In this document: piece after piece, positions 10,434 through 18,468 of the stretch
Layout of the letters: every line of letters starts with the position of its first letter
Position numbering within the stretch: the first letter of the stretch is position 1
Origin: Glaciimonas sp. PAMC28666
Lineage (GTDB): Bacteria; Pseudomonadota; Gammaproteobacteria; Burkholderiales; Burkholderiaceae_D
Direction: 5' to 3'
Length of the DNA stretch: 64,000 nucleotides
NCBI RefSeq assembly: GCF_016917355.1
Contig: NZ_CP070304.1
Span: 3,782,001-3,846,000 of the forward strand
Position numbers and translations under genes: made by a program
The notes under the pieces: generated by a model
Told to the model about the DNA's origin: nothing
The model's database searches: none
The model's input: the letters and a program-made list of their open reading frames with translations, nothing else

Positions 10434-11474
10434 ATGAATACCTTACAAACACTATTAGGGATTGCGCTACCCATCATTCAAGCTCCGATGGCAGGGGTGC
10501 AGGATCACAAGCTTACGCTGGCCGTCTCCAATGCAGGCGGACTAGGCTCGCTCCCGTGCGCCATGTTAAGCCTTGAGACGTTGCGCAAGGAACTGGCCGA
10601 GATCCGTGCACATACCACGAAGCCATACAACGTCAACTTCTTTTGCCATCAGCCCACCACGCCAATTGCTGCGCGAGAAGCGACGTGGCGAGCGACACTT
10701 GCTCGGTATTACCAAGAACTTGGGCTTGATCAGGATGCCATTTCGGCAGGCCCCGGACGCTCACCCTTCAGTGCTGAAATCGCCGATGTGTTATCCGAAT
10801 TCAAGCCTGCAGTAGTGAGCTTTCATTTTGGTTTGCCTTCCCCCGATTTGTTGGCACGCGTGCGTTCATGGGATTCTAAAATACTTTGTTCGGCGACCAC
10901 AGTGGAAGAAGCGCTTTGGCTTGAGGCGCATGGCGTCGATGCCATCATTGCGCAGGGTCTTGAAGCAGGTGGTCATCGCGGCAATTTCTTGTCGGACGAT
11001 CTCAGTACGCACAGTGGGACGTTCGCACTATTGCCGCAAATTGTGCGCGCTGTGACACTTCCCGTCATCGCAGCCGGTGGCATTGTTGACGCAAGCGGCA
11101 TCTCCGCTGCGATGGCGCTTGGGGCCGCCGGCGTTCAGATCGGAACAGCGTATATGCTCTGTCCCGAAGCCACGACCAGCACGCTGCATCGGGCCGCTCT
11201 CAAAAGCGAGGCCGCGCGCCACACCGCGCTCACCAATCTCTTCACCGGCCGACCTGCACGAGGGATCGTCAACCGCATTATGCGGGAACAGGGCCCGATC
11301 AGCGGTGCACCGCCCGCGTTTCCACTGGCGACCGCGGCAATCGCGCCATTACGCGTAATGGCCGAGAGTCAGGGCAGCAGTGATTTCTCACCATTGTGGT
11401 CGGGACAGAATGCCAGCGGCTGCAAAGAAATATCCGCAGCTGATCTCACAAGGGAGTTTGCAGCAGGCCTCTGA
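10434..11474 (+). CDS. Nitronate monooxygenase (2-nitropropane dioxygenase family)
   Basis: A 346-residue FMN-dependent TIM-barrel enzyme that oxidises alkyl nitronates such as propionate-3-nitronate. The ATG at 10434 has GGAG 5 bases upstream; an upstream in-frame ATG (10353) lacks this and would add 27 residues not expected in the family. Motifs visible: IIQAPMAGVQD near the N-terminus, AIIAQGLEAGGHRGNF (FMN phosphate/active-site histidine region), and VIAAGGIVDASGISAAMALGAAGVQIGTAYM in the C-terminal half of the barrel. It stands alone; no operon partner is seen. The assignment to the family is firm, the physiological substrate is not. Confidence 0.87.
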   Translation: MNTLQTLLGIALPIIQAPMAGVQDHKLTLAVSNAGGLGSLPCAMLSLETLRKELAEIRAHTTKPYNVNFFCHQPTTPIAAREATWRATLARYYQELGLDQDAISAGPGRSPFSAEIADVLSEFKPAVVSFHFGLPSPDLLARVRSWDSKILCSATTVEEALWLEAHGVDAIIAQGLEAGGHRGNFLSDDLSTHSGTFALLPQIVRAVTLPVIAAGGIVDASGISAAMALGAAGVQIGTAYMLCPEATTSTLHRAALKSEAARHTALTNLFTGRPARGIVNRIMREQGPISGAPPAFPLATAAIAPLRVMAESQGSSDFSPLWSGQNASGCKEISAADLTREFAAGL

Positions 11475-11880
11475 GGTTGGTTGCAGTCGCGATTACAGCG
11501 ATCACCGGGAGCAATAGGGGGCATTGCGTTTATTTATCGTATTCGAACGAGCGATGCAAGTCCCACACGCCACCGGCTCTTTCGACTCTTTAAATATTCG
11601 CCAATAAACCTGCCGTGCATAACGTAAGCCGTTGGTTTAAAAAAGATTTCTATCAAAAAAAAGCTAACGTAGGATTCGCCAGGTGATTCGCCAAATGACA
11701 TTGTTATAACTGGGGAAGATCTGACAACCTCTCGATGTCTCCGATTTGAGCGCGTAATCAGACTTAGCGGCAGGCTTCAACCGAGTGTTATCAATTTCGG
11801 AAATACGCAGCGGCCATCATGACCGCTGCGGTTCCGCCGTGACAGGATAGATTAATCCGGTGCCATACTGGTGCGCCGGC
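11475..11880 (+). other. Intergenic stretch without recognised gene
   Basis: About 400 bp between the 3' ends of two convergent genes. I see no convincing coding frame, tRNA or strong terminator here. Confidence 0.5.
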
Positions 11881-12195
11881 TCAATCCGTCAATGCGTCAA
11901 TGTGACCTTCAGCAACGCCCGCCAATAACTGAGATGACATATAAGCCAGACGCATCAAGCGCTCGGTGGCATTGATAGCCAACGTTGGCATCGTATCGGT
12001 ATTTCTATCCGAGTTGCTCAGATGTGCGAGGTCAATGCAGGTTTTAACGCCCTGGCAGATGTCTACTGTCATGGCGTAAAACTGCGCGTGCCGATCATTT
12101 TGATGGGCGGCGGGCAACCACGAGAACGGCTGATGCAATGCTTCCGTTATCGGCGCGGAGGAGGGTGATGGCGTGGTCATTTTCGGCTTGATCAT
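11881..12195 (-). CDS. Small hypothetical protein (104 aa) downstream of repeated RNA element
   Basis: A 104-residue soluble protein that I do not recognise with confidence. It begins MIKPKMTTPSPS, with a Pro/Ser-rich first 20 residues, then an Ala/Leu-rich helical part with AINATERLMRLAYMSSQLLAGVAEG near the C-terminus. The layout recalls small DUF3077-like pseudomonad proteins, but this is only a pattern resemblance. Its ATG overlaps the stop of a 28-codon frame (ATGA), so the two are probably translated together, and both lie just downstream of two tandem structured RNA-like units on the same strand. Confidence 0.6.
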   Translation of the reverse strand: MIKPKMTTPSPSSAPITEALHQPFSWLPAAHQNDRHAQFYAMTVDICQGVKTCIDLAHLSNSDRNTDTMPTLAINATERLMRLAYMSSQLLAGVAEGHIDALTD

Positions 12196-12278
12196 GATTG
12201 TCCCATGGCGTGGGTTTGTCTGATCAGACGTTGGATGATTTGTTCGTGACAGAGGACAGGCGTGTCGATGTTAAACAT
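12192..12278 (-). CDS. 28-codon ORF coupled to the 104-aa hypothetical gene
   Basis: A short frame MFNIDTPVLCHEQIIQRLIR... that ends with TGA overlapping the ATG of the next gene (ATGA). It has a GGAAG element about 8 bases upstream of its ATG. The same frame stays open upstream as far as 12449, but that part runs through the repeated RNA element and is unlikely to be coding. It could be a leader peptide that controls the downstream gene by translational coupling, or a small protein in its own right. Confidence 0.45.
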   Translation of the reverse strand: MFNIDTPVLCHEQIIQRLIRQTHAMGQS

Positions 12279-12303
12279 GTTGTGACTTCCGTAGGTAGCG
12301 GTT

Positions 12304-12556
12304 AAGCCGTTCCCCGATCTCAAACGGGGTGGGCGGCAAATGACAGAGTTGAGATACCAGCACCTACAGCAACCGGCAGGCCGAAGCCTCACCATCATTA
12401 CCGCCCAAGGAGCATGTAACAAGGGTAGACACACGTAAAAAAACGGCATTGCGCCGTTTGTGCGCTATAGGTACGGCGGGATCTCAAACCCGTTCCCCAT
12501 TTTTTTTGGGGACGGTCAAACGATAACGGAGATTGGTCGTGAACGCAAATCTTTTA
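12304..12556 (-). ncRNA. Structured RNA-like element, unit 1 (C4-antisense-like)
   Basis: First (gene-proximal) of two tandem units about 280 bp apart. In the minus-strand transcript order it holds TTTGAGAT (complement of 12481-12488), a hairpin with T-run (12437-12459), a AGGC-TTCG-GCCT stem-loop (12378-12389), the antisense box ATCTCAA (12349-12355) and a second TTTGAGAT inside a CCCCG/CGGGG hairpin (12312-12329). The antisense box can pair with either TTTGAGAT. The layout recalls phage C4 antisense RNAs, where short antisense boxes pair with leader boxes; the family name is a guess, the paired boxes are seen directly. Confidence 0.55.
12437..12459 (-). terminator. Rho-independent terminator-like hairpin inside RNA unit 1
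   Basis: On the minus strand AAACGGC-GCAAT-GCCGTTT is followed by further T residues (7 T in total). It sits between the first sense box and the antisense box, so folding of the boxes could decide whether transcription ends here. Confidence 0.6.
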
Positions 12557-12585
12557 ATCGATGGTCCGAGTTCTCAATTTCAGTG

Positions 12586-12836
12586 GCTCAGCTTCCCGTT
12601 CTCAAGCGGGGTAGGGAGCAAAGGCAGGTTGAGAAACCGGCACCCACAGCCACCGGCAGCCCGAAGGCTCTTACGATTGCCGTCCGTTGAAGGCGCAACA
12701 AAGGAAAACGCACGTAAAAAAACGGCTTTGCGCCGTCTGTGTTTGGTGGGTCGTCAGGTTCTCAAGCCCGTTCCCCATTTTTTTTTGAGGGTCGGACAAA
12801 CGATAGCGGAGACTGGTCTTGAACGCAAATTCTTTG
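12586..12836 (-). ncRNA. Structured RNA-like element, unit 2
   Basis: Second unit, with the same order of elements as unit 1: CTTGAGAA (complement of 12759-12766), a hairpin with T-run (12716-12738), AGCC-TTCG-GGCT (12658-12669), antisense TTCTCAA (12629-12635) and a final TTGAGAA in a CCCGC/GCGGG-type hairpin (around 12599-12605). Compared with unit 1 the variable base in the sense and antisense boxes has changed on both sides (T:A to A:T), and one pair of the UUCG stem has flipped (G:C to C:G). These compensatory changes argue that the RNA fold is under selection. Confidence 0.55.
12716..12738 (-). terminator. Rho-independent terminator-like hairpin inside RNA unit 2
   Basis: On the minus strand AGACGGC-GCAAA-GCCGTTT followed by T residues; the same position within the unit as the hairpin at 12437-12459. 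Confidence 0.6.
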
Positions 12837-13092
12837 ATCGAAGTGCCGTGGGCGGATTGGTGGTTAATTTGGAAGAGCGATGTTTGCCTGCCATAGGCAG
12901 AATAAAAGAAACGGGCGAAAAGGGAAGGCGAATAGCAGAATTTTATTATTGCAGAATCAGAAATAACGCATTGTGTTGCACGCTATTTTTGTTAAGCGGC
13001 GAAACAATTACAATATGGTTATGTTGAGTTGAAGGCCTGTGTCAGGTACCACATCAGGTACCGAGGTGTCATTCATATCTGAGAGAGCAATT
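12837..13092 (+). other. Non-coding gap upstream of both the RNA element and a small exported protein
   Basis: Lies between the minus-strand RNA units and the plus-strand gene at 13093. It should hold divergent promoters, but I could not place -35/-10 boxes with confidence. A GGTACC-containing short repeat (tcaggtaccacatcaggtacc) sits at about 13043-13063. Confidence 0.4.
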
Positions 13093-13377
13093 ATGAACAT
13101 TAAGAATATTTCCGTCGGACTCGTGTTGGCTGCAGCTGCTGGTGTTGCATTTGCAGGGACCCCGTATCCCGTCGAGGGCACGTTCGCGCCAGTTGATAAC
13201 GGTGTTCACGTGGTGGCTGAAACGCAAGCTGGTTTTGATAGCAGCGGTGACGCCTATCCCGTTGACGTCGTATCAAAATCCTCGCTGACCCGGCAGCAGG
13301 TGCAAGCTGAATACAGAGCGGCGAATCGCCCGCCCTTAAAAAATCCCAGCTATGCCGAACTGGTCTTTTTACGCTAA
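13093..13377 (+). CDS. Small exported protein, DUF4148-like
   Basis: A 94-residue protein with a typical Sec signal peptide (MNIKNISVGLVLAAAAGVAFAG) and a mature part of about 73 residues. The stretch SLTRQQVQAEYRAANR resembles the conserved block of DUF4148, a family of short secreted Burkholderiales proteins without known function. The ATG at 13093 follows a GAGAG element; an in-frame ATG at 13039 would place 18 polar residues before the signal peptide. It is a single-gene unit. Confidence 0.7.
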   Translation: MNIKNISVGLVLAAAAGVAFAGTPYPVEGTFAPVDNGVHVVAETQAGFDSSGDAYPVDVVSKSSLTRQQVQAEYRAANRPPLKNPSYAELVFLR

Positions 13378-13404
13378 CTTTGTGGGCATTGTTGGACCAC
13401 CTTT

Positions 13405-13434
13405 CATGTGCTGACGATTTCCCGTCAGCACATG
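13405..13434. terminator. Perfect hairpin between convergent genes
   Basis: CATGTGCTGACG and CGTCAGCACATG form a 12-bp perfect stem with a 6-base loop, between the small exported protein and the convergent porin gene. Neither side has a good T-run, so it may be a bidirectional terminator or a transcript-end stabiliser. Confidence 0.5.
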
Positions 13435-13455
13435 TGTATCGGCCGTTAGCCTTGC

Positions 13456-14574
13456 TTAGAAGGTATGGCGAATTCCCGACATGACACCGGCTTGATTAAG
13501 TCCAGTACCCACCGTGCCGCCAGCGTCCAATGCGACGGCTGCGGAACCGGAATTTTGGATGTAGCCAAGCGATGTATATAGCGCGGTACGCTTCGACAGG
13601 TTATAAGTGAGGCGCGCCACGGATAAGGTCGAGACCTTGGCAGTGTCCTTGATTTTCAAACGTGAAACCTGTGCGTCCAGTATCCAGTAATTAGCGAATG
13701 GATAGCTGACACCAAGGTAATACAGATCAGAATGGGTCGCTGTGGCGGCCTGTATCTTCCGATCGATCAAGCCTCCACCGATTTTGGTCTGGCCGAAAAT
13801 CACATACCCATTCAATGAAATACGTTGATCGTGGTAACTGCTGTTGGTCAATCCTGCGGCGGCTCCGGGACCACCGTATAGAATATCGTAGGCGCTAGCC
13901 ACACCGAACGAGGCAGCGTCATAGGCCAGCAATCCGGTCACCTGGCGACAGGCTTTGGAATCCCCTGCAATTTCGCCAGCACAACCGGTTGCGGCAGGGC
14001 CACCAGCAGACGAGTTGTCGCGTCCAAAGCTGTAGGTTGCACCGACTGTGAACTGCGCGAACGTGCCGAGATAGCCAATCGCGTTATCGCTACGCGCATT
14101 GGGTAGATAAGAATCAAGACTGCTGATTGAAAAAATATTGGGTCCCATCACGTCAGACTTGAGCGAGGCGAGATACGTCATATTCACTTGTCGTCCAAAC
14201 ATGATCGCACCATACGAATTTTTCAAACCGACATACGACTGACGCCCAAACAAGCGATTGCCTTGCCCCATGCTACCGGTATCTGGTGCGAAGCCATTCT
14301 CAAGCACAAACATTGCCTGCAGACCGCCACCCAGATCCTCAGTGCCTTTGAATCCAATTCGCGATGGAAATGTGCCAGTCAACGACGGTATTCTCACCAC
14401 TGAATTTCCGGCCGCGTTGGCATTGGTGACATATTCAACACCGGTATCGATGATGCCGTACATCGTGACCTGCGATTGTGCCAGCGCCGCAGATGTTCCA
14501 GACATGGCTGCTATCGCCACGATTGCGGCCATTGCCGCCTTTGTAACCGTTGCGTTGTCTATTAATTTGTTCAT
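13456..14574 (-). CDS. Gram-negative porin (Burkholderiales type)
   Basis: A 372-residue outer-membrane general porin of the OmpC-like trimeric class. It has a signal peptide ending ...GTSAALAQ, then SQVTMYGIIDTGVEYV, the standard first strand, followed by the GFKGTEDLGGGLQAMFVLENGF hallmark and the L3 region (GLKNSYGAIMFGRQ). The protein ends in HTF, the C-terminal aromatic recognised for outer-membrane assembly. It is next to an aromatic acid permease on the same strand (154 bp gap), so it may admit aromatic acids, although general porins are found next to many pathways. Confidence 0.88.
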   Translation of the reverse strand: MNKLIDNATVTKAAMAAIVAIAAMSGTSAALAQSQVTMYGIIDTGVEYVTNANAAGNSVVRIPSLTGTFPSRIGFKGTEDLGGGLQAMFVLENGFAPDTGSMGQGNRLFGRQSYVGLKNSYGAIMFGRQVNMTYLASLKSDVMGPNIFSISSLDSYLPNARSDNAIGYLGTFAQFTVGATYSFGRDNSSAGGPAATGCAGEIAGDSKACRQVTGLLAYDAASFGVASAYDILYGGPGAAAGLTNSSYHDQRISLNGYVIFGQTKIGGGLIDRKIQAATATHSDLYYLGVSYPFANYWILDAQVSRLKIKDTAKVSTLSVARLTYNLSKRTALYTSLGYIQNSGSAAVALDAGGTVGTGLNQAGVMSGIRHTF

Positions 14575-14727
14575 GTTCTGTCCCGTTTATTTTTGAAAAA
14601 AGTTTTTATTTACTATTTCTTGCAATAACAAATACCGCGTAGTTAGTGCTGGTGATCGCTTGAAGCGCCGGTTATCAGCGGCGCTCGCACCGCACGCTTG
14701 TTAATTCATACGAAATCACGTCAACGA

Positions 14728-16119
14728 TTACGAACCCGATGACGCCGCCGGTGCTGAACCTAAAGCGTGCGATGGGTGAGTAGAAGGTGTGGTACTGCGC
14801 TCTTGCGGATGGGCTGATGCCGAGCGTTTGTGATTGATGAGTAATACCGCGATCATGGCAATCACTGCCGGCACGGCAATCGCCATAAAGTTCATTTCCA
14901 ATGGCAATGCCAGTCCCACGAGCGTTCCAATGACGATTGGTGCGAGAATGGCACCGCTGCGGCCGACGCCAGAAGCCCAGCCGATTCCGGTGGAACGTAT
15001 TGCCATTGGGTAGAACTGACCGGCATACGCATAGGTCACAATTTGCGTACCAATTGTTGATGCGCCAGCCAGACCAACTAAAATGAACAATACCTCTGTA
15101 GGAACTTTGTAGCCCAACAGCGTGATGGATACGGCAGCGAGTGCATACATTCCCACCAGCACGTATTTAATGTGAAAGCGATCAGCCAGCCAGCCGCCAC
15201 CGACGGCACCAATGACAGCACCGAAGTTGAGAACCAGCACGAAGGTCAGGGCGGAGCCTAAGCTGTAACCCGCACTGGCCATCAGTTTAGTGAGCCAGGA
15301 ACTCAGCGCATAGACCATGAAAAGGCACATGAAAAACGCAAGCCAGAACATCAGGGTGCTAAAGCCACGGCCGTCGAGGAAAAGCTTACCGATCTGTGCG
15401 CCTTCGGACCTGTCCGCTGCAGGTAACGCAAAGCGGTCGTTTGCATCGGGCCGATAGTTTGGTTCTACGCGCGCAACGATCGCTTTGAGTTCCTCAATGC
15501 GATTTTCCTTGATTAGGTAGGGCATTGATTCCGGCAACCATTTCAGGATAAATGGGATGAGGATAATTGGAAAACCGGCCGCCAAAAATACCGACGACCA
15601 GCCGTAAGTTTCGATCAGACCTTTGCCCAGCAATGCTGCTAGCATGCCTCCGACGGCGTAGCCACTGAACATCAGTGTCACCATGGTGGAGCGGATACGC
15701 TTTGGCGCATATTCAGTCATCTGCGCGACCACATTCGGCATCACACCACCAATTCCCAAGCCGGCGAGGAAGCGCATGGCACTGAATGTATAAGGGTCGT
15801 GGGTGAAACCAGCGGCAGCGGTGAAAATACTGAACAAGCCGATGCAAATGGCGATGGCTTTGCGGCGGCCAATTTTGTCAGCGATGGTGCCAAGAAATAT
15901 GGCACCGAACATCATGCCAAACAAGGCCGCGCTCACCATAAAACCAGCATTTTGAGCAGTAACGCCCATATCCTTCATGATGGAAGGAACCGCGATTCCC
16001 GCTACCGCGAGGTCGTAACCATCAAAGATGATGATAAGTGCACACCATAGTAATACCAGTCCGTGAAACCTATTGAACCGTGCTTCATCGGCTAGCTTAT
16101 GAACATCAATTTGTCGCAT
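14728..16119 (-). CDS. benK: MFS aromatic acid:H+ symporter (BenK/PcaK-like)
   Basis: A 463-residue twelve-helix permease of the AAHS family that takes up benzoate-type acids. The first helix contains DGYDLAVAGIAVPSIM, the charged signature used by PcaK/BenK; the loop 2-3 motif GTIADKIGRRKA and the repeated loop 8-9 motif GGWLADRFHIKY are intact. Upstream, at 16263-16305, lies a 43-bp block nearly identical to one in front of the cat regulator, including ATAC-N7-GTAT, so expression is probably controlled by the BenM/CatR-like protein. The name benK is inferred from family and regulation; exact substrate is not shown by sequence. Confidence 0.8.
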   Translation of the reverse strand: MRQIDVHKLADEARFNRFHGLVLLWCALIIIFDGYDLAVAGIAVPSIMKDMGVTAQNAGFMVSAALFGMMFGAIFLGTIADKIGRRKAIAICIGLFSIFTAAAGFTHDPYTFSAMRFLAGLGIGGVMPNVVAQMTEYAPKRIRSTMVTLMFSGYAVGGMLAALLGKGLIETYGWSSVFLAAGFPIILIPFILKWLPESMPYLIKENRIEELKAIVARVEPNYRPDANDRFALPAADRSEGAQIGKLFLDGRGFSTLMFWLAFFMCLFMVYALSSWLTKLMASAGYSLGSALTFVLVLNFGAVIGAVGGGWLADRFHIKYVLVGMYALAAVSITLLGYKVPTEVLFILVGLAGASTIGTQIVTYAYAGQFYPMAIRSTGIGWASGVGRSGAILAPIVIGTLVGLALPLEMNFMAIAVPAVIAMIAVLLINHKRSASAHPQERSTTPSTHPSHALGSAPAASSGS

Positions 16120-16262
16120 AACTATATCTCCCTTTTATGAACATCGTTGATTGCGTCGTCGATGGTTTTTGTTAGTTTTTTTGTCGGTTTTTTGAGCCAT
16201 TCGGCATCGGGCAAATGCCGTCTGTGCAATGGTATTCAGAGAATATATAGCTGTTATAACCG

Positions 16263-16305
16263 CGTCCAACACCGATTAAGTATCTGTTTAATACTTGGTA
16301 GGTAT
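16263..16305 (+). promoter_or_regulatory. BenM/CatM-like operator upstream of permease
   Basis: Contains ATAC-TTGGTAG-GTAT (16291-16305), exactly the ATAC-N7-GTAT consensus of BenM/CatM. The whole 43-bp block matches 30272-30314 at 36 of 43 positions without a gap. Confidence 0.7.
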
Positions 16306-16464
16306 AGAGTTCCTGCATGTAACTAAAATCGCCCTATGTTTCACCTATGTCATCCCAGAGTGTGCACACACGTCTTTTCCCCATTGCAATATCGAGGCCT
16401 GTCTCGCTGACACTCTCTAAGGTCCGGCCATCAATCTGCCGCACGATAATGTTCAAATAGTCCG

Positions 16465-16500
16465 TGTCGCAGTTTGCGACAGTAGACGCAAGCTGCGACA
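16465..16500 (+). promoter_or_regulatory. Tandem palindromic enhancer sites for the sigma-54 activator
   Basis: TGTCGCA-GTT-TGCGACA (16465-16481) is a perfect 7-bp dyad; AGACGCA-AGC-TGCGACA (16484-16500) is a second, imperfect copy 19 bp further. They lie about 115-130 bp before a sigma-54 promoter, the usual place for activator binding. Likely ligand-protein: the AcoR-like activator at 20998-22902. Confidence 0.65.
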
Positions 16501-16595
16501 GCGAAACCGCGCTGACGGTAGCAAGAATTGTTGCTCACAATCAAATCACCATAAATATCAATGACTTAATCGGCCTTGCTGAACGAGAGCCGGGG

Positions 16596-16611
16596 TGGCA
16601 TAGCTTTTGCT
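16596..16611 (+). promoter_or_regulatory. Sigma-54 (-24/-12) promoter of the GMC operon
   Basis: TGGCATAGCTTTTGCT has the invariant GG and GC at the right spacing of TGGCAC-N5-TTGC. The -24/-12 element ends 65 bp before the GMC start codon, and a sigma-54-dependent activator is encoded in the same cluster. Confidence 0.7.
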
Positions 16612-16675
16612 CTTCCTCTGCAACAAATCGTGCGCTCTAGATGCACGCCAATCAAAATTACATAACGGAGACAGT

Positions 16676-18415
16676 ATGGAAAAAAGTCAGCGGAGGTCCG
16701 CCGACCTGGAGAACGGCGACCGTATTAATCTGCTTGAACAGGCGATGATGCAGGGCCGGATCGACCGGCGTAGCTTTATGAAATTTGCAGCGGCGTTAGG
16801 ATTGTCAGCCACCTCGGCCGCAGCGATGGCTCAAAATGCATCGGCCGTTGAATCAAATCAGTCCGCACTCGCCGGTAACTTACAGCGACAATACGATTAC
16901 ATCATCTGCGGAGCCGGATCATCGGGTTGTGTCATAGCAAGCCGCCTTTCGGAAAATCCCGATGTCAAGGTGTTATTGATCGAAGCAGGGAGAGGCGATC
17001 AGGTTCCCGCTATTCAAGACCCTGGTATCTGGTTCACCAACCTTGGTACCGAACGCGAATGGGGTGATAAATCGGTACCGCAGCGCAATTTGAACAATCG
17101 TCAAATCAGTCTGGCAATGGGAAAGGCCATTGGAGGCGGTAGCAGCATTAATGTCATGGCCTATGCGCGCGGCCACAAAAATGATTTCGACTACTGGGCC
17201 GCCGAAGCAGGAGACCCGCGTTGGAATTATGAGCACGTGCTTGGAATATACAAACGCATCGAAGATTGGCAAGGCGCTCCTGACCCTGCCTACCGTGGTA
17301 CTGGCGGTAACGTATGGGTGCAGCCCGCCAACGCACCCAATCCAATTGCCCCGGCAATGGTAAAAGCCGCTGCATCGGTCGGCATTCCTTCTTTCGACGA
17401 TCACAATGGCGCGATGATGGAAGGACCCGGTGGCTGCGCCATCGCCAACACCACGATAAAAGACGGCCGTCGCCGTAACATGGCGTCGCAATATCTTCAT
17501 CCTGTGATGGCGCGTTCCAATCTGACTATATTGACGCAGGCCGAAGTACAAAAGATCACCTTGAATGGCAAACGCGCTACCGGCGTGGAGTTTATCTGGC
17601 AAGGAAAAATTTATAAGATCGATGCTGCGAAAGAAGTGGTCTTGTCGACCGGCGCGTTGAATTCTCCGAAGTTGCTCATGCTGTCAGGTATCGGCGATGA
17701 AGCATCGCTCAAGCGCGTCGGCATCCGTGCGATTCATCATGTACCCGGCGTTGGACAAAACTTCATGGATCATATTCTGCTTGGAGGCTGCGTCTGGGAG
17801 TACAACACAGCGCAGCTGCCCCGCAATAATCTCGCGGAGTGCACATTTTTCTGGAAGAGTGATAGTCGTCTCGATACGCCGGATCTGCAGCCGTTTCAGA
17901 TTGAAATTCCTTACACCAGCGAAGTGACCGGGAAACAATTTGCGATTCCCCAAGCGGCCTGGTCAATTGCGCCGGGACTTGTACGTCCGGCTAGCCGTGG
18001 CCATGTGGAGTTGCAATCGTCCGATCCGCGCGATCACCTGAAAATTCATGCCAACTTTTTGAGCGATCCAGCTGACATGAAAGCGCTGGTGCGGGCTGTC
18101 GAACTTTGCCGGGAGATTGGTAATGCGCCGGAATTGCGCGCGTTCGCCAAACGTGAGGTCATGCCAGGCCCGCTCAAAGGAAAGGAGTTGGAAAACTTTA
18201 TCCGCAATGCTGCGATGACCTATTGGCACGAGACGGGTACCTGCAAAATGGGTCGCGACGCCATGGCCGTAGTCGACCACAAGTTACGCGTGCGAGGAAT
18301 AGAAGGACTGCGCATAGCTGACGGTTCGATCATGCCACGCGTCACGACCGGCAATACGATGGCACCGTGCATGATCATCGGCGAACGCATGGCAGGAATT
18401 CTGAAGCAGGCTTAA
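16676..18415 (+). CDS. Tat-exported GMC family alcohol oxidoreductase
   Basis: A 579-residue FAD enzyme of the glucose-methanol-choline family, probably oxidising an aromatic or aliphatic alcohol to aldehyde. The ATG at 16676 follows AACGGAGACAGT. Residues 31-36 read RRSFMK and are followed by a hydrophobic stretch (FAAALGLSATSAAAMA), a twin-arginine signal, so the enzyme is expected in the periplasm, FAD-loaded before export. The FAD-binding GAGSSG lies at 79-84, the second GMC signature (GGSSINVMAYARGHKNDFDYW) near 160, and the catalytic His at about 518 (YWHETGTCKMG). The next gene is a benzaldehyde-type dehydrogenase, which suggests benzyl alcohol or a ring-substituted relative as substrate. 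The electron acceptor is unknown. Confidence 0.82.
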   Translation: MEKSQRRSADLENGDRINLLEQAMMQGRIDRRSFMKFAAALGLSATSAAAMAQNASAVESNQSALAGNLQRQYDYIICGAGSSGCVIASRLSENPDVKVLLIEAGRGDQVPAIQDPGIWFTNLGTEREWGDKSVPQRNLNNRQISLAMGKAIGGGSSINVMAYARGHKNDFDYWAAEAGDPRWNYEHVLGIYKRIEDWQGAPDPAYRGTGGNVWVQPANAPNPIAPAMVKAAASVGIPSFDDHNGAMMEGPGGCAIANTTIKDGRRRNMASQYLHPVMARSNLTILTQAEVQKITLNGKRATGVEFIWQGKIYKIDAAKEVVLSTGALNSPKLLMLSGIGDEASLKRVGIRAIHHVPGVGQNFMDHILLGGCVWEYNTAQLPRNNLAECTFFWKSDSRLDTPDLQPFQIEIPYTSEVTGKQFAIPQAAWSIAPGLVRPASRGHVELQSSDPRDHLKIHANFLSDPADMKALVRAVELCREIGNAPELRAFAKREVMPGPLKGKELENFIRNAAMTYWHETGTCKMGRDAMAVVDHKLRVRGIEGLRIADGSIMPRVTTGNTMAPCMIIGERMAGILKQA

Positions 18416-18468
18416 CACTTATAGCGGCCATCACCGGCCATCACCGGAATAATAAAAGGAATCGCGAA

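Larger units (their letters stand above)
16120..16675. promoter_or_regulatory. Divergent control region of permease and GMC operon
   Basis: This 556-bp gap carries, in order, a BenM-like operator (16263-16305), two palindromic enhancer-type sites (16465-16500) and a sigma-54 promoter (16596-16611). The first would serve the permease on the minus strand, the others the GMC operon on the plus strand. Confidence 0.65.

Noticed and set aside
10195-10452. Minus-strand 85-codon frame upstream of the efflux operon
   Set aside because: No motif and it overlaps the nitronate monooxygenase start; more likely part of the divergent promoter region.
12304-12836. CRISPR array
   Set aside because: There are only two units, each about 250 bp with internal pairing, and no short direct repeats with unique spacers.
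12459-13027. Plus-strand frames of 76 and 164 codons in the repeat region
   Set aside because: They run through the structured RNA units, repeat the same peptide pieces and lack ribosome-binding sites.
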